A stretch of 64,000 nucleotides of DNA. Origin: Gammaproteobacteria bacterium. GTDB lineage: Bacteria > Pseudomonadota > Gammaproteobacteria > Steroidobacterales > Rariloculaceae. Location of the stretch: positions 1 through 64,000 of the forward strand of contig JAJDWR010000067.1 of assembly GCA_022825505.1 (NCBI GenBank), given 5' to 3'. Shown one piece after another: positions 46,234 to 55,799 of this stretch. Every line of letters begins with the position of its first letter. The first letter of the stretch is position 1. The translations under genes and the position numbers were made by a program. Under the pieces are notes generated by a model. That model was not told the DNA's origin, made no database searches, and saw nothing but the letters and a program-made list of their open reading frames with translations.

Positions 46234-49200
46234 ATGAAATTGCGACAGATCGAGGGACTTGACCAGAGATACAGTGCGGGGACGGAGTCGTTCTATCTCA
46301 CCGGTCTTCAAGCCCTGGTCAAGCTGTTGCTCTTGCAGAGCGAGAGCGACGCCCGGTCCGGACTGAAAACCGCCGGTTTCGTTTCGGGCTACAGGGGCTC
46401 GCCCCTCGCCGGACTGGACCAGGAACTCTGGCGCGCGAAACCGTTTCTGGAGCAGGCTCGGATTCACTTCCAGCCCGGGCTCAATGAAGACCTGGCGGCC
46501 ACATCCATCTGGGGTACGCAGCAGGTCAATCTGTTCCCCGGCGGCCGCTATGACGGGGTGTTCGGACTCTGGTACGGCAAGGGTCCGGGCGTGGACCGCA
46601 GCGGTGACGTACTCAAGCACGCCAACACCGCGGGAACCTCAAGGCACGGAGGCGTTCTCGTCGTAGCCGGGGATGACCATATCTGCAAGTCGTCCACGCT
46701 CCCACACCAGAGCGAATACAGCTTCATGGACGCGAGGATTCCGGTGCTCAACCCGAGCGATCTGGGGGACTTGCTGGAGCTCGGACTGAAGGGATACGCG
46801 CTTTCCAGGTACAGCGGCTGCTGGATCGCGCTCAAGCTCACCGAAGAGCATGCGGATGCTGCTCAGACGGTCAGGATTCCGGAGATTCCCCGGATCGTGC
46901 TGCCCGAATTTCAGCTACCGTACGGGGGGGTGCACATCCGCTGGCCGGACGCACCGGCAAATCAGGAAATCCGCCTGCACAATCACAAGATCCCTGCCGC
47001 GTTGGCGTTCACCCGGGCCAACGGGTTGAATCGGCTGGTGATGGACAGCCCGAATCCACGTCTGGGCATCGTCTCCGCCGGCAAGGCTTACCTGGACGTC
47101 CGACAAGCCCTCGACGAACTGGGAATCGACCGGCGGCGAGCATCCCATCTGGGCATCAGGGTCTTCAAGGTCGGCATGAGCTGGCCACTGGAACGCCAAC
47201 AACTCGGCGAATTCGCGTCGGGGATCGAGGAGGTGCTCGTCATAGAGGAAAAACGGGGCGTCATCGAGGACCAGCTAAAGCAGCAGTTATACAACCGGAA
47301 CGGTGCAGAGCGACCCCGAATCGTCGGGAAACTGGACGAGCAGGGCAAAGCGTTCCTGTCCGCCGTTGACGAGTTTACGCCGGCATCGGTTGCCACGGCC
47401 ATCGCCCAACGGCTCTTGCGCCTCGTGCCGGACGAGGCGATCGCCCGGCGCCTGTCCCGGATCGAACGAGAGGCGCGTGCACAACAGGATGGGACGACAT
47501 CGCCCTCAAGGCTGCCGCACTTCTGCTCCGGTTGTCCGCACAACACTTCCACGCGAGTTCCCGACGACAGCATTGCTGTTGCCGGAATCGGCTGCCACTA
47601 CATGGCGACATGGATGGACGACCGGGATACGAAGACCTATACGCAGATGGGCGGCGAGGGCGCAACCTGGATCGGGCAGGCGCCGTTTACCGAGACGACG
47701 CACATTTTTCAGAACCTTGGCGATGGCACTTACGCCCACTCCGGCCTGCTCGCCGTACGCGCCGCGATTGCCGCCGGTGTCAACATGACCTACAAGATTC
47801 TTCACAACGACGCGGTCGCAATGACCGGCGGCCAGCCCGTGGAGGGCGCCATGACCGTGGAGCGGGTGGCCCACCAGTTGGCCGCGGAAGGAGTCGGGAA
47901 GATCGCCGTGGTCACCGATAAGACTCGGGGCTACCGTCACAAGGGTCTGCCCGCGGGGGTGACCGTGCACCATCGCCGTGAAATGGACCGGGTACAGCGG
48001 GAACTTCGGGAACATCGCGGCGTTTCCGCCCTGATTTACGACCAGACCTGTGCTGCGGAACTGCGGCGTCGGCGCAGACGCGGCGAAGCCGAGGATCCGG
48101 ACCGGTGGGTTGCCATCAATCCACTGGTCTGTGAAGGATGCGGTGACTGCAATTCGGTCTCCAACTGCCTGTCCGTGGTTCCGCTCGAGACCGAATTCGG
48201 ACGCAAGCGAACCATCAACCAGTCCGCCTGCAACAAGGACTTCAGCTGTATCGACGGCTTTTGCCCCAGTTTCGTGACCCTCGAGGGTGTGCGGCCCGGG
48301 CGACCGTCGCCGGGGCTCGGTTCGATGCCGAATCTGCCGTCGCCGGTGCGAATCGAGAAGTCGCCCTGCAATGTGCTGTTGGCTGGGGTCGGCGGTACCG
48401 GGGTCGGCACGGTCGCGGCCATCATTGGATTGGCAGCCCATCTCGAGGGCCGCCGGGTAATGGCATTGGATCAGACAGGACTTGCCCAGAAATTCGGCGC
48501 CGTCGTTTCCCATGTGCGCATCGGCACGTCCGCCGAAAACCTGCGCTGCGCCCAGATTCCCGCCGGCAAGGTGGATCTGCTGCTGGGCGCAGACCTGATC
48601 GTCGCAAGCGGCCCCGATATCCTGGGTCGTCTGGGCGCCGACCGGACCCGGGTCGTTGTCAATACCCACGAGGAGATGCCGGCGGCGTTCATTCACAATC
48701 CCGATTTCGAATTCGTGGAATCCACCATGCTGGCCTCACTGGCAGGCGCGGCGCGTTCGGCGGATCCTGTTCTGGTGGATGCGACAGGGTTGACGACCGC
48801 GCTGCTCGGCGACGGGATCGCGGCCAATCTGTTCCTGCTGGGGGCGGCGTTCCAGCGGGGCCTCTTGCCGGTGTCCGAGGCTGCGATCGTTCGCGCCATC
48901 GAACTCAATGGCGTGGCGGTGGATCAGAATGTTCAGGCGTTCACCTGGGGCCGTCACGCCATTGCGAATCCGGCCGCCGTGAAGCGCCGGGCGGGTCCGG
49001 CCGCCGAGCCCGATCCGGTTTCTTCGAATCTGGACGACATCATCGAGCGCCGGGTGCGATTCCTGACGGGGTATCAGGATACGGCGTACGCGGGGCGCTA
49101 TCGGGACTGGGTGGACCGGGTACGGCGGGCGGAGCACCGTGTCTGCGGGGACAGCACCAGGCTGACCGAGAGCGTTGCCCGCTACTACTTCAAGCTGCTC

Positions 49201-49701
49201 GCCTACAAGGACGAATACGAGGTCGCACGGTTATTCGCGCAGACCGACTTTCTTTCCGAAACCAGGGGGAAATTCGAAGGCTCGGCCAGGCTGAAATTCT
49301 ATCTCTCACCGCCGCTATTCGCGCGGACCGATCCCGCTACCGGACGCCCGCGCAAGTATGCCCTGGGCGGCTGGGTGTTGCCGCTGTTCAGGGTACTTGC
49401 CCGTCTCAGGCGGTTGCGTGGCACGCCGCTGGACGTGTTCGGCTTATCGAGGGAACGGCGGGCGGAGCGGCAGTTAATTGTCGACTACGAGGCGCTGCTG
49501 TCGCGTATCGTTGCGGAACTGGATGAATCGCGGCTGGACCTCGCCGTGGAACTGGCCGGACTGCCGGAGCGGATACGGGGCTACGGTCCCGTCAAGGCGG
49601 CATCCATCGAGCGGGCCAGGACCCTTGAAAACGGGCTTCTCAGGGCGTGGGCGGCTCACACCCCGGTGCCGGGCGACCGCCCGCGTTCAGAAGCAGCCTG
49701 A
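46234..49701 (+). CDS. Indolepyruvate ferredoxin oxidoreductase, alpha-beta fusion
   Basis: The 1155-residue single-chain 2-oxoacid oxidoreductase acts on aryl or branched 2-oxoacids from amino-acid breakdown. Seen in order: a pyrimidine-binding domain (FVSGYRGSPLAGLDQELW, QPGLNEDLAATSIWGTQQ), a ThDP/[4Fe-4S] region with CSGCPHNTST and GIGCHYMATWMD, MGGEGATWIGQA, and a 4Fe-4S-type segment CEGCGDCNSVSNC then CNKDFSCIDGFCP. The C-terminal gamma-type domain (VLLAGVGGTGVGTVAAIIG, KFGAVVSHVRIG) follows. The fused form is usual in proteobacteria. A 187-base gap upstream likely holds its promoter. Confidence 0.93.
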   Translation: MKLRQIEGLDQRYSAGTESFYLTGLQALVKLLLLQSESDARSGLKTAGFVSGYRGSPLAGLDQELWRAKPFLEQARIHFQPGLNEDLAATSIWGTQQVNLFPGGRYDGVFGLWYGKGPGVDRSGDVLKHANTAGTSRHGGVLVVAGDDHICKSSTLPHQSEYSFMDARIPVLNPSDLGDLLELGLKGYALSRYSGCWIALKLTEEHADAAQTVRIPEIPRIVLPEFQLPYGGVHIRWPDAPANQEIRLHNHKIPAALAFTRANGLNRLVMDSPNPRLGIVSAGKAYLDVRQALDELGIDRRRASHLGIRVFKVGMSWPLERQQLGEFASGIEEVLVIEEKRGVIEDQLKQQLYNRNGAERPRIVGKLDEQGKAFLSAVDEFTPASVATAIAQRLLRLVPDEAIARRLSRIEREARAQQDGTTSPSRLPHFCSGCPHNTSTRVPDDSIAVAGIGCHYMATWMDDRDTKTYTQMGGEGATWIGQAPFTETTHIFQNLGDGTYAHSGLLAVRAAIAAGVNMTYKILHNDAVAMTGGQPVEGAMTVERVAHQLAAEGVGKIAVVTDKTRGYRHKGLPAGVTVHHRREMDRVQRELREHRGVSALIYDQTCAAELRRRRRRGEAEDPDRWVAINPLVCEGCGDCNSVSNCLSVVPLETEFGRKRTINQSACNKDFSCIDGFCPSFVTLEGVRPGRPSPGLGSMPNLPSPVRIEKSPCNVLLAGVGGTGVGTVAAIIGLAAHLEGRRVMALDQTGLAQKFGAVVSHVRIGTSAENLRCAQIPAGKVDLLLGADLIVASGPDILGRLGADRTRVVVNTHEEMPAAFIHNPDFEFVESTMLASLAGAARSADPVLVDATGLTTALLGDGIAANLFLLGAAFQRGLLPVSEAAIVRAIELNGVAVDQNVQAFTWGRHAIANPAAVKRRAGPAAEPDPVSSNLDDIIERRVRFLTGYQDTAYAGRYRDWVDRVRRAEHRVCGDSTRLTESVARYYFKLLAYKDEYEVARLFAQTDFLSETRGKFEGSARLKFYLSPPLFARTDPATGRPRKYALGGWVLPLFRVLARLRRLRGTPLDVFGLSRERRAERQLIVDYEALLSRIVAELDESRLDLAVELAGLPERIRGYGPVKAASIERARTLENGLLRAWAAHTPVPGDRPRSEAA

Positions 49702-49769
49702 GGATCGCGGCAGGGGTCGTTTGCTGCGGGCCCGCACCGGAAAGAACGACAAGGCAGGAGATCGCAGGG

Positions 49770-51062
49770 ATGCTGAACAGTTACTTCAGGCTTGAACAGC
49801 ACGGTACCACGGTTCGCCGCGAGATGGGCGCGGGCGCGACGACCTTTCTGACGATGGCCTACGTGATCTTCGTCAATCCCGCGATCCTCTCCGACGCCGG
49901 AATGGACCCGGGCGGCGTCTTTGTGGCCACCTGCCTGGCGGCGGCGGCGGGCACGGCGATCATGGGTCTCTGGGCCAACTATCCGATCGCCATGGCCCCC
50001 GGCATGGGACTCAATGCGTTCTTCACGTACGGGGTTGTGCTGGGCATGGGCTACCCGTGGGAGGTCGCGTTGGGCGCGGTGTTCCTGTCCGGCGTTGTGT
50101 TCGTGGCCATTTCCGTGTTTCGGGTGCGCGAGTGGATCATCAACGCCGTTCCCCATTCGCTGAAGATGGGAACGGTGGCCGGTATCGGACTATTCCTCGG
50201 CATCATCGCGATGGAGAACGCGGGCCTGGTGGTGGATAACCCGGCTACCCTGGTGAGTCTGGGCGACATGGGTCAGTGGAGCGTGGTACTGGCTGCGCTG
50301 GGCTTCGCGGGCATCGTCGCGCTCGATCGGCTGAGGGTGCCCGGCGCCATCATCATCGGCATCCTGGGCGTGACGGCCGTCGGCGTCGTCCTTGGTGTCA
50401 GCGACTTCAACGGCATCGTCGACGTCCCGCCCGATCCGGGAACCGTAATGCTCAGGCTGGATATCCGCGCCGCACTGGACCTGGCGCTGGTCGGCGTCAT
50501 CTTCGCCTTCCTGTTCACCGACCTGTTCGACACATCGGGTACGTTAATCGCGGTAGCTCACCGCGCCGACCTTCTGGACGAACAGGGACGTCTTCCCAGG
50601 CTGCGGCGGGCGCTGGTTGCCGATTCGCTGGCCACCGTGTTCGGCGCGGCCGCCGGTACCTCGTCGGTGACCTGCTACATCGAGAGCGCTTCGGGCGTGC
50701 GGGCCGGCGGGCGCACGGGCCTGACCGCCGTGGTCGTCGCAGTGCTGTTCCTGGCGGCGCTGCTGCTGTCGCCGCTTGCTGCCACGGTCCCCACCTACGC
50801 CACCGCACCGGCGCTGCTGTTCGTGGCCTGCCTCATGATGCGCAGCTTTGTCGAGGTCGATTGGAACGACGTCACGGAATATGTTCCGGCCGCAGCGCTG
50901 GCGATGACCATGCCGTTCACCTACTCGATCGCCAGTGGGATTGCGATCGGATTCGTCAGTTACGCGGCGATCAAGCTCCTGAGCGGCCGGCACAGGGCTC
51001 TCAAGCCGGCGGTGAGCGTGCTGGCGGTGCTGTTCATCTGCAAGTTTGCCTGGATCGGGTAG
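49770..51062 (+). CDS. NCS2-family purine (adenine/guanine/hypoxanthine) permease, AzgA type
   Basis: The 430-residue inner-membrane protein has about 13-14 helices. Family signatures: TTFLTMAYVIFVNPAILS at the N-terminus, ATCLAAAAGTAIMGLWANYP, APGMGLNAFFTYGVV, FTDLFDTSGTLIAVAHRADLLD, and AGTSSVTCYIESASGVRAGGRTGLTAV. It uses ATG 49770 with CAGGGA just upstream. It sits 68 bases after the oxidoreductase gene and is convergent with the DksA-like gene. Confidence 0.93.
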   Translation: MLNSYFRLEQHGTTVRREMGAGATTFLTMAYVIFVNPAILSDAGMDPGGVFVATCLAAAAGTAIMGLWANYPIAMAPGMGLNAFFTYGVVLGMGYPWEVALGAVFLSGVVFVAISVFRVREWIINAVPHSLKMGTVAGIGLFLGIIAMENAGLVVDNPATLVSLGDMGQWSVVLAALGFAGIVALDRLRVPGAIIIGILGVTAVGVVLGVSDFNGIVDVPPDPGTVMLRLDIRAALDLALVGVIFAFLFTDLFDTSGTLIAVAHRADLLDEQGRLPRLRRALVADSLATVFGAAAGTSSVTCYIESASGVRAGGRTGLTAVVVAVLFLAALLLSPLAATVPTYATAPALLFVACLMMRSFVEVDWNDVTEYVPAAALAMTMPFTYSIASGIAIGFVSYAAIKLLSGRHRALKPAVSVLAVLFICKFAWIG

Positions 51063-51132
51063 CCGCCACACGAACCGTGACGACCGGGCGCGAGGCGCCG
51101 CCCGCCGGCGACTTCCGGGATGGAACGGCGCG

Positions 51133-51477
51133 CTAACGCATCGCCCTGGCCTCTGCAGCCGTCGCGCACCGAATGCACCGGTCGGCAAAGGGGTACGCCT
51201 GCAACCGTGCCAGCGGGATTTCCTCCTCGCAATTCACGCAGATCCCGTAGGTGTCGTTCGCCATCTGAACCAGGGCGCTGGCGATCTTGCTAAGCTCGCG
51301 CCGCGTTTCGTTTCCAAGGGCGTCCACTACCTCGGCATTTTCAAGCTCCTGAGCCTGTTCTTCCGAATCCGCACTGTGCCCGGAGGTAATGTTGCGCTTG
51401 ATGCGCTCCAGCCGACTCGCCAGTTCCGCGCGCTTGGCAATCAGCACCTTTCTGATTTCCGCGTACTCCCGATCCAA
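51133..51477 (-). CDS. DksA/TraR-family zinc-finger protein
   Basis: The 114-residue protein has an N-terminal coiled coil (about 1-70; RKVLIAKRAELASRLERIKR, acidic ENAEVVDALGNETRRELSKI) and a C-terminal four-cysteine zinc finger C-V-N-C-x17-C-I-R-C. It lacks the DxxDxA tip motif of true DksA (VDALGNE instead) and is shorter, so it is better called a TraR/DksA-like protein than DksA itself. It lies 9 bases after the MerR-TPR gene on the same strand. Confidence 0.88.
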   Translation of the reverse strand: MDREYAEIRKVLIAKRAELASRLERIKRNITSGHSADSEEQAQELENAEVVDALGNETRRELSKIASALVQMANDTYGICVNCEEEIPLARLQAYPFADRCIRCATAAEARAMR

Positions 51478-51486
51478 GTCGTATTC

Positions 51487-52332
51487 CTAGTCAGATAACT
51501 CGTCGCGCTCGTTTCTGAGGTCCCTGAAGCTCGCGAAGTGGTGCAGGGCGGCCTGTCTGTCGCCTCCCCGTTCGTAGAGGCGCGCAAGGTTGTAGTGTAC
51601 ATCGGGCAGAGCCGGATCCACCGACAGCGCGTGGCGATAGGTTTCCATGGCCTCCTGTAGCGCGCCCTGGTCTTCCAGTACCACGCCCAGGTTGAATGCC
51701 GCGATGGCACTGCCGGGGTCGATGCCCAGGGCATCCCTGTACAACTCCTCAGCCTGGCGATAGGCGCGTTCGTTGTGGAGCAGGCGTCCCAGATTAATGC
51801 GGGCGTTGACGTGAGTGCCATCGAGCGCGATGGCTTCACGGTATGCCGCCACGGCATCGTCTCTCGCGCCCACGTGGTCGAACTCAAGCGCCAGCTCAAA
51901 CCACTCGTCGCTGGTGTTCGCCCGGGCCCGGGCCTGTGGCGCGGCCGCCATAACCAGCGGCGCAACCTTCGCGGCGAGATCCTCGACCGTGAAGGCGAGA
52001 ATGGTCTGTCCCGATTCCGGTTCCCAGGCTGTATCGCGTTCCTGGATCAGTACCCGCTGGCCGTCGGCCAGTACACGAACCGAGCTCAGTGGCTGACCGG
52101 CCGGCAGGCGGTCGCGGACGGCCGCCAACGCCTGCCACACGCGTCGGGATTGCACGCCGGCCTCGAGCAAGCCGTTCGCGGTGCGCAGCAGAACCAGATC
52201 CTGAAAGGAAAACCGAAGTTGCCCCTGCTCGTTGCGACTGGGCGTGAGGAACTCTCGCTGAGCGAGAGCGCGCACGCGTGCGGGAGGGATTCCGAGGAGT
52301 TCGGCCACCTGCCGAGTGGTATAGGGCCGCAT
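51487..52332 (-). CDS. MerR-like HTH protein fused to TPR repeats
   Basis: The 281-residue protein begins with a MerR-type winged helix (TTRQVAELLGIPPARVRALAQREFLTPSRNEQGQLRFSFQDLVLLRTANGLLEAGVQ). A linker domain (SVRVLADGQRVLIQERDTAWEP) follows, and then three to four TPRs (about 150-265; WFELALEFDHVGARDDAVAAY, AINLGRLLHNERAYRQAEEL, AFNLGVVLEDQGALQEAMETY, VHYNLARLYERGGDRQAAL). The MerR effector helix is replaced by TPRs, so it probably binds DNA and a protein partner. It is on the strand of the ispA-sulfotransferase run and could regulate the isoprenoid genes; that is inference. Confidence 0.87.
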   Translation of the reverse strand: MRPYTTRQVAELLGIPPARVRALAQREFLTPSRNEQGQLRFSFQDLVLLRTANGLLEAGVQSRRVWQALAAVRDRLPAGQPLSSVRVLADGQRVLIQERDTAWEPESGQTILAFTVEDLAAKVAPLVMAAAPQARARANTSDEWFELALEFDHVGARDDAVAAYREAIALDGTHVNARINLGRLLHNERAYRQAEELYRDALGIDPGSAIAAFNLGVVLEDQGALQEAMETYRHALSVDPALPDVHYNLARLYERGGDRQAALHHFASFRDLRNERDELSD

Positions 52333-52419
52333 GGGGTTATCTGCCCGGCAACCAGGTGGCTTGCGGCAATGAAATACACACAAACATGGCGCGATAGTAT
52401 ATGTCGTTGGCCGTGCTAG

Positions 52420-53694
52420 CTACCCGGTCGCTTCCGGACGATTGCCCGGGAATTCGCTATCGCGTTCCCTCATGATCCTGAAGCGGTCGCAGTAGCTGGC
52501 AAAGCGTCGCGCTTCGTGTCCGGCATCGAGGCCAAATGCTTCGGGCGAGTACCGGTGAACGCCGCTGGCGTCCTTGGGATTCGCCGCCAGGTAGTCTTCC
52601 ATGGCCGCTCTGGCAGCGGTCGAGATCGGCCACCCCAGTTGGTCGTAGATGCGTTCCACGGCACCGACGGGCGAGACCACCAGTTCCGAATACGCCACGT
52701 CCACCACACGGTCCGGAGGGAGCGAATCACGCCGGTGCAGGAATCGCTCCAGCGCACGGCTCCACCGCCGGGCGCAATCCCGGCCGATTTCGCCGGGGTC
52801 CACCTGGCCGCTGAACGCAGTGCGCAGCGTAGTGGTCAAGCTGGCGATGGAGGGTATTGCCCGCAGTGGGTCGCGATGGGTCTGTATCAACCGTGCGTCC
52901 GGATACCGCCGCAGCAATACGTCGAGGCCGAAAAGATGGGCCGGGCACTTCAGTACCCAGCGCGTCGTCCCTCGTCTGAATTGAAGTTGCTGCAGCATGC
53001 GGAAGTGCATTTCAAATCCCGTGGTATGCCGGTCCGATTCGAACCAGTCCTGGTATGACGGTACCCTGTACAGGGTATGGAACACGGCGCTGGCGAATCC
53101 CGTCGCCATCAGCGCCACGCACTCCTCGGGCCGTTCGAATCCCACGGGATGGATGCGCCGGAAATCGGGGGCGATGAAGTTTGCCATGGCCAGGCGCGTG
53201 GAAGCCTTCCATTTCGCTCTTCGAAGCGCCGGCCGCGATTCCGGGTACCCGGCGGGAAACATCGTCTCCCAGGTCAGCGGCGCCCGTGATTCCGGGTCCC
53301 GGACGAGCAGATTGTGAAGCAGTGTAGTACCGGTTCTGGGCAATCCGACGATGAACACCGGAGCCGTTATCCGCTGCTCGCCCACGGCAGGACACAAGCT
53401 GCGGTCCCGCTGAAGGAGGAGAGCCGTCTCCAGCAGGCTCACAAGGTAGCGGCGAACCGTGAGTCGCCCGAGCAGTGTCAGTTTTGCTTCCCGCTCCAGG
53501 GCCACTGCCAGGCGTTCCATCGGGCCGTGAATGCCCTCTACGCCCACATCGGTCAATCCGGTGTGGCGCCTGGCGCTTTGGAGGAGTCGATCGGGATTGA
53601 GCGTCGGTGGGCCATGCCCCAGTCCCCGCAGCACCCTGTCGCCCTGGTTGAAGGCGCGCACCGCCGTGATCAGGCATGCATCGGCGACTCTCAT
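52420..53694 (-). CDS. Sulfotransferase family protein
   Basis: The 424-residue cytosolic PAPS-dependent sulfotransferase has the 5'-phosphosulfate loop FIVGLPRTGTTLLHNLL (about 112-128) and a 3'-phosphate region LIQTHRDPLRAIPSIASL. A long helical N-terminal lead (about 1-110) comes before the loop. It resembles the bacterial Sulfotransfer_3 type acting on lipids or small molecules. Its gene follows the prenyl synthase gene by 18 bases on the same strand, so a terpenoid or lipid substrate is possible but not shown. Confidence 0.87.
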   Translation of the reverse strand: MRVADACLITAVRAFNQGDRVLRGLGHGPPTLNPDRLLQSARRHTGLTDVGVEGIHGPMERLAVALEREAKLTLLGRLTVRRYLVSLLETALLLQRDRSLCPAVGEQRITAPVFIVGLPRTGTTLLHNLLVRDPESRAPLTWETMFPAGYPESRPALRRAKWKASTRLAMANFIAPDFRRIHPVGFERPEECVALMATGFASAVFHTLYRVPSYQDWFESDRHTTGFEMHFRMLQQLQFRRGTTRWVLKCPAHLFGLDVLLRRYPDARLIQTHRDPLRAIPSIASLTTTLRTAFSGQVDPGEIGRDCARRWSRALERFLHRRDSLPPDRVVDVAYSELVVSPVGAVERIYDQLGWPISTAARAAMEDYLAANPKDASGVHRYSPEAFGLDAGHEARRFASYCDRFRIMRERDSEFPGNRPEATG

Positions 53695-53712
53695 GCGCGC
53701 ATTCCGCTACAG

Positions 53713-54615
53713 CTACCGGGAGCGGTTGACGATGAATTCGGCGATCCAACGCAATCCGGCTGCGTCTTCGCCAAGCCCGTCGAGTGCTCCAAGTGCGGTC
53801 CCGTACACTTCGCCGGCACGCCGGCGAGCGGCCTCCACGCCCAGGATGGAGGGATAGGTGGATTTCTCGTTCCTTTCGTCCGAGCCTGCGCTCTTGCCGA
53901 GCGTGGCCGTGTCGGAATCCACTTCCAGCAGATCGTCCCTGATTTGAAAGGCCAGGCCGATATTGCAGGCAAACTCGTCCAGCAGGTGCATGGTTTCCGC
54001 CTTGGCGCCAGCCAGTTCGCCGGGCATCATGATGGCGGCACGAATCAGTTCGCCCGTTTTCCTGCGGTGAATGTCTGCCAGTGCGGCTTCGTCCACAACG
54101 CGCCCTTCGGCCTGGAGATCGAGCACCTGCCCCCCGACCATTCCCTCGGGTCCCGCTGCCCTTGCCAGCCACCCCATCACTCTGGCCCCTCGCGCGCCAG
54201 AGTCCGCTGCATCCTGGCTGAGAACCTCGAAGGCTCGCGCCTGCAGCGCATCTCCCGCCAGAATCGCCATGGCTTCGCCGAATTTCCTGTGCGTGGACGG
54301 CCGGCCGCGGCGCATGTCGTCGTCGTCCATGGCGGGAAGGTCGTCGTGGATGAGTGAGTAGGCGTGCACCAATTCCACGGCGGCCGCGATGGAGTCGACC
54401 CGCCGCGCGGCCAACCCGAACAGTTCGCCGCCGGCATAGCTCAACAGCGGGCGAACACGTTTGCCGGACCCCAGTACCGCGTAACGCATCGCATCGACGA
54501 GTCGTTCGGGTGCCCCGCCATCGCTGGTCAGAGCTTGCGTCAGCCGCGTGTCGACCCGGCTCACATAGTGCTCTACCCGGTGCGCGAATCCTTGTTCAGG
54601 TGCCTGTGATACCAT
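53713..54615 (-). CDS. ispA: Farnesyl diphosphate synthase-type polyprenyl synthetase
   Basis: The 300-residue all-alpha prenyltransferase makes (2E,6E)-FPP from IPP and DMAPP. The first Asp-rich motif is DDLPAMDDDDMRRG with AYSLIH before it; the second is FQIRDDLLEVDSDTATLGK. GKRVRPLL (IPP binding) and KTGELIRAA are present. The insertion of two residues in the first motif (DDxxMDDDD) is the bacterial FPP/GPP type. ATG 54615 is taken; an ATG six codons earlier is also open. Divergent from the squalene-synthase-like gene across 41 bases, so the two share a promoter region. Confidence 0.92.
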   Translation of the reverse strand: MVSQAPEQGFAHRVEHYVSRVDTRLTQALTSDGGAPERLVDAMRYAVLGSGKRVRPLLSYAGGELFGLAARRVDSIAAAVELVHAYSLIHDDLPAMDDDDMRRGRPSTHRKFGEAMAILAGDALQARAFEVLSQDAADSGARGARVMGWLARAAGPEGMVGGQVLDLQAEGRVVDEAALADIHRRKTGELIRAAIMMPGELAGAKAETMHLLDEFACNIGLAFQIRDDLLEVDSDTATLGKSAGSDERNEKSTYPSILGVEAARRRAGEVYGTALGALDGLGEDAAGLRWIAEFIVNRSR

Positions 54616-54656
54616 CGCACGCAATCGTACCATCGGTCTGCTCCAACGGACTTGTC

Positions 54657-55772
54657 ATGCTGGTCAAACCCACCCCCAACCAGGCGGTTTCCGAGTACCT
54701 GGTGGACCGCAACTACCAGGACTTCATTCTTCCCGGGGTCTCGCGGACGTTTGCCCTGACGATTCCCGTATTGCCGGGGCGACTCTCCGAGGTGGTGACC
54801 AATGCCTATCTGCTGTGCCGCATAGCCGATTCGATCGAGGACGATCCCGAACTCGACGAACGCCGGAAGGAGGAATTCCATCGGCAATTTCTTGCCGCGA
54901 TCGAGGGTAGGGAGGACGCTGCGGCATTCGCCGCCGCACTGGCGCCGCGGCTTTCCTCCGAGGTGTTGCCGGACGAAAGGGACCTGGTTCTCAATGCGGC
55001 CAGGGTGATCCGCGTCACGCATGGCTTTACCGAAAAGGAGCAGGAGGCACTGACCCGCTGTCTCACCATCATGTGCACGGGTATGCCGAAGTTTCAGCGC
55101 AACCAGAGTCTGAGGGGATTGAAGGACCTGACGGAAATGGGTGCGTATTGCTATGTTGTTGCGGGTGTGGTGGGCGAGATGCTCACGGACCTGTTCTGCA
55201 TTCACTGCCCGGAACTGGTGAAGAAGCGGGCCGAACTCCGGCGCCTGGCCGTTTCCTTCGGTCAGGGGCTGCAGATGACGAACATTCTCAAGGATATCTG
55301 GGACGATCGCCGTGGCGGACGCTGCTGGTTGCCGCGGTCCATGTTCGCCGGTCGCCGCGTTCAGGTTGAACGGCTGGAGGAATTCCACCGGACGCACGAC
55401 TTTGCGTCGGGCATGAACGCCCTGATCGCCGTCACCCATCGGCACCTGCAGAACGCCCTCGAGTACACTTGCCATATCCCGGCGCGGGAGGCGGGGATTC
55501 GCCGATTCTGCCTGTGGGCGCTGGGGCTTGCGGTCATGACCCTGCAACAGCTTCACCGGAACCCTCAGTTCACGTCCGGAGAACAGGTAAAGGTCTCGCG
55601 GCGTACCGTCAGGGCGACCATCCTTGCAACCAATCTCATGCTCTCCAGCAACCGCGGCCTGCGATGGCTTTTCGGGATGGCTGCCACCGGTCTACCCCTG
55701 TGGCGGGCGGACAGGGCCACCTGGATGCGCATGGTGGGCCCGGAGGGCAGTTTGGGCACGCCCGGGCGATGA
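54657..55772 (+). CDS. Squalene/phytoene synthase family protein, squalene-synthase-like
   Basis: The 371-residue trans-isoprenyl head-to-head synthase has the two Asp motifs: YLLCRIADSIEDDPE (about 51-66) and NILKDIWDDRRGGRCWLP (about 207-224). SRTFALTIPVLPG is at the N-terminus. The central EMGAYCYVVAGVVGEMLTDLF matches the Y-C-x-Y-V-A-G-x-V-G block of squalene synthases (ERG9/FDFT type) more than bacterial phytoene synthases or HpnC/HpnD. No membrane tail is obvious. It heads the plus-strand mevalonate operon 27 bases before mvaD, so it probably turns FPP into squalene or dehydrosqualene. Confidence 0.87.
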   Translation: MLVKPTPNQAVSEYLVDRNYQDFILPGVSRTFALTIPVLPGRLSEVVTNAYLLCRIADSIEDDPELDERRKEEFHRQFLAAIEGREDAAAFAAALAPRLSSEVLPDERDLVLNAARVIRVTHGFTEKEQEALTRCLTIMCTGMPKFQRNQSLRGLKDLTEMGAYCYVVAGVVGEMLTDLFCIHCPELVKKRAELRRLAVSFGQGLQMTNILKDIWDDRRGGRCWLPRSMFAGRRVQVERLEEFHRTHDFASGMNALIAVTHRHLQNALEYTCHIPAREAGIRRFCLWALGLAVMTLQQLHRNPQFTSGEQVKVSRRTVRATILATNLMLSSNRGLRWLFGMAATGLPLWRADRATWMRMVGPEGSLGTPGR

Positions 55773-55799
55773 CCCGGGCGCCGGTGCCACCGATACCAC

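Noticed and set aside
53012-54172. 386-residue minus-strand frame spanning sulfotransferase and ispA
   Set aside because: It is a shifted-frame shadow with Arg/Gly-rich composition and no motifs, covering parts of two real genes.
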